From: Pelargonium nanum
Taxonomy: Eukaryota > Streptophyta > Magnoliopsida > Geraniales > Geraniaceae
Length of the DNA stretch: 41,319 bases
Direction of reading: 5' to 3'
Assembly: GCA_036897485.1 (NCBI GenBank)
Contig: JAYMTF010000280.1
Span: 1 to 41,319 of the forward strand
Shown one piece after another: positions 33,665 through 41,319 of the stretch; within the stretch, counting starts at the first letter, position 1, and every line of letters begins with the position of its first letter. The notes under the pieces are model-generated. The model saw only the letters and a list, made by a program, of their open reading frames with translations. It made no database searches and was not told the origin of the DNA. The position numbers and the translations under genes are program-made.

Positions 33665-35070
33665 ATAAGATAACATGTGCCTCATTCTTATCCATTTCGC
33701 AGAACTGTAATCTCTCACTTAACCCATCTCTCTTTGTCTCTCGGTGCCTCCTTTGTCCTCAGTCTCCAACCTCCGATTCTGGCCGACCAAAGGTAGTTTG
33801 AAATCATTTTTGAGTTATTTAACACTTGTAGCTTGTTTTCATCTATTATTTTGGGCTAAATCTAACTTTTTCTTTGTTTTTTTTATGGCAATCCTCCGTC
33901 ATTCCTCCGCCACTCGTTGTTGTCGGTGTCGTCCTGCTAGTCGAACCAGCTAGTATGTTTGATTGGTAATTTTGGTTTTAGGCATACTTTAGTTTTGATA
34001 TGTTGGTTTAGGGTTCAACTTTTAAACATTGACATGTGAAACATTGTCGTGTTAAACATTGAAAAAGTTAAGGTTCCAAATTAGTTAGTTTAGATATAAT
34101 ATTTTTGGAATGTGTTAGTTTAGGGCTCCAAATTAGTTAGTGTAGGTATAAATTTCTGGCATGTGTTAGCTTTAGAGTTCCAAATTAGTTAGTTTAGGTA
34201 TAAATTTTTGGCATGTGTTAGTTTAGGGTTCCAAAACGAACCACCGGTGACAATCGAACATAGAGAAGAAGAGGTCCACTGTTGAATAGTTTAATAATTT
34301 TAGAGATTTTTTCCGGGTGGTTTTCAAATTAGTTAGAACGTTTGCACCTGATCTAGCTCCTCCCTAGCCGTATCAGAATCAATAATTATCCGCCTATACG
34401 TCTCTTACACGTTGAAACTAAAGTTTATGTTTTCTTATACAATCTTATAGTTAAGATTACTTTATGTTTTGTTACTTAAAACTAAAGTTTTTACACTTTC
34501 CAATAGGGAGGAGCTATCAGGTGCAAGCATTCTAACTAATTTGGAAATCACACGGAAAAGGTTTCTAGCATTATTGAACTATTTATCAATGGATGTCTTC
34601 TTCTTTATGTTCGATTGCCACATGTGGTTGCTTTTGGAACCCTAAACTAAAACATGCAAAAAGAAAATTATACTTATACTAACTAATTTGAAACCCTAAC
34701 TTTTCCGATTTTTAAAATGTCAATGTTCAAAATTTGAACCCCTAAAAAAACAAATCAAAATTCTTTAAAAAAAAACAACAAATCAAAATAAAGTATGCCT
34801 AAAATCGAGATCATCAATCAAACATATGGCGGAGGAAGGCCGGACGACTGCCATAAACAAAATAAAAATTAGGATTTAGCCCAAAACAGTTGGTGAAAAC
34901 AAGCTACAAGTGTTAAATAACTCAAAAATGACTTCAAACTTACTTTTAGTCGGCCGGAATCGGAGGTTGGAGGCTGAGGACGAAGGAGGCCCCGAGAGAG
35001 AGATGAGTTAAGGGAGAGATTACAATTTTGCGAAATGGATAAGGAGACGTGTTTCTCTTATATCTCTCAT
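33665..35070. repeat. Large imperfect inverted repeat (foldback), about 1.4 kb
   Basis: The outer segments 33690-33960 and 34815-35035 are reverse complements with scattered differences. Pairing continues inward through 33960-34060 with 34680-34800 and 34225-34370 with 34500-34650, leaving a loop of about 130 bases at 34372-34500. Arms are about 690 and 560 bases; the difference comes mainly from tandem repeats in the left arm. No transposase is present. It could be a foldback or MULE-like element with long terminal inverted repeats. A transcript would fold into a long double-stranded hairpin. Outer boundaries are accurate to about 10 bases. Confidence 0.82.
34072..34226 (+). repeat. Three tandem copies of a 51-52 bp unit
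   Basis: Units start at 34072, 34124 and 34176 and run to 34226, each beginning near TTCCAAATTAGTTAGTTTAG and holding GGCATGTGTTAG. A partial fourth copy follows at 34227. The facing arm of the inverted repeat has about one copy (34630-34690), so the expansion is one-sided. Confidence 0.82.
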
Positions 35071-35115
35071 GAGTCATGACATTAAGCTATTTTCTTTAGC
35101 TGTTGCAGATCGAGG

Positions 35116-35450
35116 ATGACCGCCAAGTACATTATACCTTCTGTGCTAGGGTCATTTGCAATTGCATTTGCTTGTGATCATTTCATCTCCGACAAGAAGA
35201 TATTTGGAGGCAAGTTGTGGTTGTGTTTTGAAAGTTGAAGCTAAATTTTACCGATGTTATGGTGGTTTAATGTTTATGATCACTGGTTATTTGAATTTTG
35301 AACTCAGGTACTACCCCGACCACTGTTGCGAACAAAGAGTGGTGGCAAGAAACCGACAAGAGATTCCAGGCATGGCCTCGTACTGCTGGTCCACCGGTGG
35401 TCATGAACCCCATTAGTCGCCAGAACTTCATTGTCAAGTCTAAACCTTGA
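35116..35450 (+). CDS. Small DUF1138 protein (ozone-induced OZI1 type)
   Basis: Two exons, 35116-35209 and 35308-35450, give 78 aa: MTAKYIIPSVLGSFAIAF... to ...QNFIVKSKP. The N terminus has a hydrophobic helix (about residues 5-20), then FISDKKIFGGTTP, KEWWQETDK and FQAWPRTAGPPVVMNPISRQ. These words match, from memory, the plant-only DUF1138 family that includes Arabidopsis At4g00860 (ATOZI1). Its biochemical role is not known; the short size and single hydrophobic helix suggest a membrane-associated, perhaps organellar, protein. The intron is GC-AG (35210-35307, AG|GCAAGT donor) and must be removed to restore GGT at residue 32; reading through gives an unrelated tail. The start is the first ATG after a TTGCAG acceptor, implying a leader exon upstream. 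It converges with the protease gene at 36006. Confidence 0.82.
35210..35307 (+). other. GC-AG intron in the DUF1138 gene
   Basis: The donor AG|GCAAGT and acceptor AACTCAG join GGA-G to GT-ACT in phase. No GT donor gives the conserved FGGTTP sequence. It is the second GC-AG intron in the window. Confidence 0.85.
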
Positions 35451-36005
35451 AGGTCCATAGCTCTTGTGAACTTGAAAATTTGGTTGTACTGTTGGTTACT
35501 CTGCTTCAAAGGCAACTTATTCTCAAATCTTGTTACACAGTTGCAATTATTTGAGATGATCATGCCTTTTGTTTGTGTAGCTATGTAGAAAACAACTGCT
35601 TGATACTGTTGTAAACCTAATGTTGTGTGATCTAAGTATTTGTGAATCAAACTTGAATACATATTTTCTTTCTTTTCAAATTCATGTTTTTCGCGGTCTC
35701 ACAATGAACCTACTAAATTGCTAGGTTAATTGTTGATGAACAGTCCAGAAAAGCCGTTAACGACTCGAGGTCTCAAGTTCGAGCCTCGGTTGTTACGCTT
35801 GCTTATAAAGAAAAAACGTTAACAAGGACAACATGTATGTGCAATTTAGTAGTATTAACATTAAAGCAATATATGTTTGCTACACAACCTAAATACAACA
35901 TATATCACATAGGTGCATGTATAAATGAGATTATCCACTTGGTCCTTCAAATCTGCACATTCTATTCCTATGGTACAAAGTCATAAATTGTAAAATTCTG
36001 GGCAT

Positions 36006-39000
36006 TCATGAAGCAGTCCCTTTAGAATCTTGAATGTCCAACTCATGCTCTGCTACCATGACACAAGAATCTGCTTCCAGGGAAGAGACCAGGTTTTTAT
36101 CTTTAAATATTGTCTCCTTGGTAGAATTGAGCATGTCTGTGGTGCACTGCACATCCGGCGCTATCCCTACCTGATCTATGTCATGCAGTGCCGGCGATAA
36201 ATACTTTGCAACTGTCACAAACAGTGCTGATCCATCATGCAATTCTGTCACGCTCTGTGAATAACAAAACTGATATCATCAAATGATTGAACATAAGCTA
36301 GTTGTTGCCCCAGTATGGCAAGGGGCACAAGGAAACATATGACATTGCTATTCGGCTATTCCTAGTTGGTAGTCTGAAATGGAATGAAAGATGATTCATT
36401 GCCTTGCTAATATATACGTGTATTAGACAATGGAAATGATACATAACTGGGCTGATGCTAAACCTACCATAATGGGATATACAGAACTTGCCCCCCCCCG
36501 GTTGAACATTTGAGTAAGTTGGGGAAATATGCTTTGATACATGACATTTAATCATACCTGAATTTTTCCCTTCCCAAAGGTTCTATGACCAACAAGGATA
36601 GCTCGACCATTATCATGTAGTGCCCCTGCTAGAATCTCGCTTGCACTTGCACTTCCCTCATTCACCTGTGTCAATATAATTGTATATGGAAATCAGGGCC
36701 ACTATTATGTGTGATTGAGAAATTGAGATGATATAACTATTCAATTGTGTAACGACTATAAGCAGATGAAGCTATAGGTTCAGTACTGGAAGAGTGAAAA
36801 AGGTGACAATCAACATAGAAGTTTGCAACACCAAGTATTTTCCAAAAAGGAAACACTTCGTTGGACTTTAAAGAACAATACTATTCTGGAATATCACTGC
36901 ACAAATTCATTTGAATATAAGTTTGCATGAGATGAATGCTAAGAGATAACATCTTATCACACACATGCAATTTTATCATGATGATTAACAGTTATTGAGA
37001 CGCTTGCGATTTAATTTGTACCAATTTAAGGGTTCAGACTTCAGAACTTACAAGCACGACAAGTGGATCATGGGTTATAGCATGCCCGTCAACCATGCCA
37101 ATTGGTAATAGATTCCCATCCCTATCTATTGTGTTCACAAGAATCTCATCTCCATCAAGCCAAATTTGGGCAACATCAAGTCCTGCCTTCACCAAACCAC
37201 CCTGGCAAAATGAATTAAAGATTTAGTGAATACTGTACTAAGAGGCCAATCAAATTTACTTTCAAGACTGCTCATCTGCAAAGACAAGAATCGAGAGAAA
37301 TACAGGATTGTTTCGCAGATCCAATATGTATGAGTGCACGCCCTCATCCTCCATATGATGAATTACATTCTCCATTTCAGTAGCAGCAGTCTGTCAAAAC
37401 AGAACATGAGGTTGTAGACTCGGAATAAGAATTGAGAGCATAGAAAGCACCACCAAAGTGTACTGGTGATTCATCACATATAATAATTAACAAATGTGCA
37501 TGACAAATAGGTAGTAAAACTAACAATTACCTGAGAGAAGGATGACAACTTTACATATCCGGTCTTGGATAAACGGCCATCTGGGGTTTTATGTGGGATG
37601 ATAGCACTGGAAATTGGGGAAAGCTTAATATACTCGCGGGGTAATTTGACCTTTAAGAAGATAGTTATAATCTCATGTCAGTTCATTCAAGATATATGGT
37701 GTATGACAAGAAACTAGAGTCAGACACATGTATTACTGTACCGCTGTCACGGACAAATGATAAATATACAAAATGTCTTTCTTGTAGATCGAAAAGAAAC
37801 CAGCAAAAATTCTTAATGGAAAGGGAGAGAATTCTGATGTGAAATTCATACCTCCCTGATACTAGGATCACTCTCCTTGACGTTTCCCTGTAGAATAAAT
37901 ATTATTTAGTGAACTGAAAATCCTCACAGTGATTTTAAAAAATAACAGCACCAACAAAATAAAAGAATATATCACCTAAAACAGAGATGAATCGTTTCTC
38001 AGTCAAGTAAATAAAAGTCAAATTAGAAACTCTTGTAGAACTTGAGGCAAGACAGCACTTGGCAAATTGTGGTGAAGTAGCAGTTGGACTCTAACAGAAG
38101 GGAAAAAAAACATTCTGGAAGGCATTTTTGACAGGCTAGTTAGATGGAGATGTTTAAGGGCTTCCTAATGAGTATTAATTATGTTGAAAACCAGATCTTA
38201 GAACAAAGCCAAAGGCATTCACTTGTCTAAAAGTGATTTGCTGGTCTAAGAAAGAAGTGAAGCAACTTATAACTACAGGGTCATACAAGCATCTAATCAA
38301 AACAAGACATAATGGTCATAAACTGCATATATTGGTAACTAAAACTTGATCAAAGTTTCATATTGTGGTATCTGTCCAGGAATTACACTGTGGAGTTTTA
38401 CTGTAACGTATGTTCCAACACGCCCTCTAAGCTTCTGGGCTGCACCTTCGCTATCAACCCCATCAAGTTTCTGCCCTGAAATCATACAAATCAACTTTTA
38501 GATAATTAATTTAAAATAAAGACACCTCAGTACTGGAAAATCATTATTTATGCACCACATCCAGACAATACTTTTAAGTTCATAAAATTTAAGACTACAC
38601 AGATGTAGTGTCCAAGCCTTCCCTTAAACTATGTGTAATACCATTAAGTTCATGAAAGAGAAGACATATATCAGTAACATACCATTTATCTCAACCAACT
38701 CATCTCCTTCCTTTATGCCAGCACGTGCAGCTGGACTACCCTCTACGCAAGACAAAACAACCTGCAAAACGATGGAAAAAATAAATTGTGACGCATAAGC
38801 ACAACTAATCATATAGACCTTTAATATTTTTTAGGGGCAAATAGAATCTTTCCCGATGGAAAGTTATCATGAAGACAGTACAATAGAAAATTTACATAAT
38901 TAAAACAAATTGCACTACTTGACATACATTAGAAGAAATAGTTTGGTTGTGCGATATATATTAAGGTCATCTTCAACTGTAATCTTACCTGTTAATATTT

Positions 39001-40821
39001 ATTACACAACAAAACTAATGGATTCAGAATATATGTTTTACATTAAGCAGTAAATAAATATTTTCCTTCTCATGCATTGGCACAAATGCTAACAATAACT
39101 TCTATCTTACTTCCAAAATGCCTTCATTTGTAATAAGTTGCAATAGGGAGCACTCGCAAACCAAATGCAATTTATGCGAACTCTGATCATGCTACAAAGC
39201 AATGTGTTTTCCACTAAGTTGACAATTTGCAAAGAATATCACGTGAAGAAGATAAAAGCTTGAATGAACAACTAGTAAGTATAGAAAGATGACTAATACC
39301 TGAAGAAACAACGAATTCTGAAAACATTTACCGAACCAAAAAGAAAATCTCTCACTAAGAAGGGAAAGTACCTTATAGTTTACATAACTGGCCAACTTAA
39401 ACTGAACATTCAAGCAACTAGAACACACACACACATACTAGGGTTAGAAGCCATGAGAGCAATGAGAACAATGAGAAAATTATATTTCTTGGTATAACTA
39501 ACCAAATTCCCCGTGGTTGGTTCAACGTTTATGAAGAGACCAACTCCTTGCAAATTTCCATCACTGCCAATTCTGAAACTTTGGTATTCCTGTAAGAAAA
39601 AGACGACTCTTAGTTGTGTAGAGGTTGATGTTGGGTCCTCAAGTTAAAACTAAAGATCCAAAATGTGAATAGTAAGTTTGAAAACACATAACAGAAACAA
39701 TCAAAAAAATAAAATTGTTGATTGTTATGGACACATCACATTGCACACTTGGAGTAAGCAAGAAATTTGGCGATCTCAACTTATATGAACCTATAGCAAT
39801 CATGAGCGTGAGAAATATGACTATTTGCCAATGGACTAATTATTACTCCTTCAGTAGCTAAAAAGTGAATTTCAATATTGCGGCAACATAGAAACTTGCA
39901 AGACCTTTGGACTGATGATCCGAGTAAAAGGATCTCCAAGAGTGGAAAGCATGCCACTTATTTTGTTGTAAGCTGCATCTGCTGATCTCAGAGGAAACAT
40001 TTCCACCATAGTTTGCTGCAACTTCATATCCCAGTCTGGAAAAGAAGACTTATCATCAACTCATGTAATTGCTTAAAATGAGCACACAGAAACTAGAGGG
40101 GTAAAAAGAAGATTGGTTACATGAAGCTGGAGCAGTAATTGAACTAAAATTTACTTTGTTAGAGTTTAAGTAAACAAAACTCAAGAAGCTTTACTTCCCA
40201 AGTTCTCATTTTCAAAATTTTCAGATGCAACAAAAAGTGGATACAGAAAAAATCAAAGTACCTTGGTGATTAAAAGATGGGTCAATGAAGGATTCTCGAA
40301 TCAAACCCCAAGCTTCCACCAGAGTTCTCTGCACTGTATTCACCTAACAAGGAACCATTTTTCAATTAATCATTTCGTCAAACACTTCCGGTTCCATTCA
40401 GAGCAAAACTACAAACACAGAAGCACCGATCCAAAGAATCGATTACTACTAAACCACAACAAACACAGTCACAACTAATCACCTCAGTAGCGCGCGAAAC
40501 AGGGAAAGCGACGGTGACGGACTCCGCCAAAGCCGGTGAATCGCCACAGACGGAAATTACAGCGGCCGCCGCGGCGGCGAAGCCGACAAAACCTCTGGCA
40601 ACCGACGTGACGAAATCCTGTCCTCCACCGGATTGCAGGACGGACTCTTTCCTAGCATCCCGATACGAAGCGCAAGGCACTACGAGTCTCCATTTTCTGG
40701 GAGAGTGACGATTGGAGCGGTGAAATCGACGAGAACAGAGCGGAGACGAAGTAGGTCTGGAGAATTTAGGGGTAATTGGGGATAGCGAGATGAGATCAAA
40801 ATTTGGGCACAGAGCTTCCAT
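36006..40821 (-). CDS. CTPA: Carboxyl-terminal processing protease, plastid-targeted (S41 CtpA/D1 protease family)
   Basis: The family trims C termini of thylakoid-lumen proteins, classically the D1 precursor of photosystem II. Twelve exons on the minus strand: 40821-40483, 40343-40262, 40035-39905, 39589-39503, 38761-38683, 38475-38387, 37887-37852, 37650-37531, 37390-37304, 37201-37052, 36665-36558, 36254-36006. All are GT-AG and in phase, giving 518 aa. A Ser/Arg-rich transit peptide is followed by a hydrophobic stretch (about 72-98) ending ALA|ES, a likely lumen-transfer signal; no twin-arginine is seen. A PDZ domain covers about 185-270 ([30 protein letters not shown]). The S41 core follows with [11 protein letters not shown] (345-352 region) and [10 protein letters not shown]. 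Ser407, Glu410 and Lys432 match the algal Ser372/Glu375/Lys397 triad. Arabidopsis has three paralogues; gene neighbourhood suggests CTPA3 (At3g57680), but I cannot separate them from sequence alone. Confidence 0.94.
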
Positions 40822-40961
40822 TTGGTGTTTGGGAGGGAAGAAAATAGAAAGAGAAAAATGTGAAAATATATGAATTTGGAGACCGTTAGATATTGAAGAG
40901 ATTCTAATAGATGCTTGATAGCGGCGGTGGAGCCAAATGATTCTTCTACATTTGTGGCCAT
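40680..40961 (-). other. Overlapping upstream open reading frame at the protease start
   Basis: A 93-codon minus-strand frame starts at 40961, 140 bases before the protease ATG, and runs past it in another frame. It begins MATNVEESFGSTAAIKHLL. If the leader reaches this far it would be a uORF overlapping the start and could reduce translation. Its own context has T at -3 and G at +4. Transcription may start below it, in which case it means nothing. Confidence 0.3.
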
Positions 40962-41319
40962 GGAATTGCTTGCGTTGCGTGTTTGAGTATCTGAGTGACA
41001 CTGAGACAGACTGAGCCAAAGAAAATATCAAGTGAACCACAGAACCTTGACTCTGTATTTTCTACATGTGTACAAACACACAAAATCTGTTCAGTTGACA
41101 CTTGGACACCCATTTTTGTACCAATATAGTCGCATTTATGAAAATTGGGAAAAATAATGGAACGTGTTATTGATTTGGTAACAAATGAAATTTACAAACA
41201 CACGAAAAGGTAAAAAAATGAAGCAACATGAATAGTAATACAATGTATAGTAGTCGACAAGACATAATAGAGAAGTGATCAGTGGTTGAAGAGAGCTTGG
41301 AGAGAGAATAGGAGGGAAG
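40962..41319 (-). promoter_or_regulatory. Probable promoter region of the protease gene
   Basis: Upstream of the minus-strand protease leader. AT-rich with no diagnostic motif. No other gene is visible up to the window edge. Confidence 0.35.

Noticed and set aside
36490-36500. Run of about ten C's in a CtpA intron
   Set aside because: Simple homopolymer; its length may be a sequencing artefact and it lies outside splice signals.
1-41319. CRISPR arrays, bacterial operons, toxin systems or replication origins
   Set aside because: Nothing of the kind is seen; the window is ordinary plant nuclear DNA.

Overview
This is plant nuclear DNA. It is AT-rich, with intron-split genes, plant-type snRNA promoters, a plastid-targeted protease, plant promoter boxes (telo-box, site II), and Stowaway, CACTA and SINE-like repeats. 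The polygalacturonase closely resembles, from memory, the tomato ripening enzyme PG-2a. That points to a eudicot, probably an asterid, but the species cannot be named from this window.

Layout, left to right. 1-2850 is AT-rich intergenic DNA leading into the promoter of a seven-exon secreted endo-polygalacturonase (2952-5387, +). Two tandem U5 spliceosomal snRNA genes follow (5731-5854 and 6412-6536, +), each with its own upstream element. Next is a roughly 1.1 kb non-autonomous CACTA-like transposon (6788-7863), then the 40S ribosomal protein S2 gene (9257-10993, +). After a repeat-bearing spacer come an AN1-C2H2 zinc-finger stress-associated protein (14048-15990, +) and a Stowaway MITE (16570-16823). 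The 19-coding-exon EFR3 homologue, a membrane anchor for PI4-kinase, covers 18576-29350 (+). A 5'-truncated LINE tail beside a perfect palindrome lies at 29720-30248. A small DUF1138 (OZI1-type) gene (35116-35450, +) follows. Its inferred 5' leader intron is filled with a SINE, a CACTA end and a 1.4 kb inverted repeat. Last is a 12-exon carboxyl-terminal processing protease (36006-40821, -) with plastid targeting features.

The genes do not form an operon-like pathway. Their order is the notable point. As I recall the Arabidopsis map, PG - RPS2 - SAP - EFR3 matches At2g41850-At2g41840-At2g41835-At2g41830, and the sister segment around At3g57480-At3g57510 also has a CtpA gene nearby (At3g57680). 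The window therefore looks like a conserved ancestral eudicot block, with the U5 pair and the transposons as local additions.

I did not find a clearly new protein system. The observations most worth checking are the covarying tandem U5 genes, the large foldback in a host leader intron, two GC-AG introns, and coding-like fragments of unknown origin at 7455-7700 and 31163-31813.
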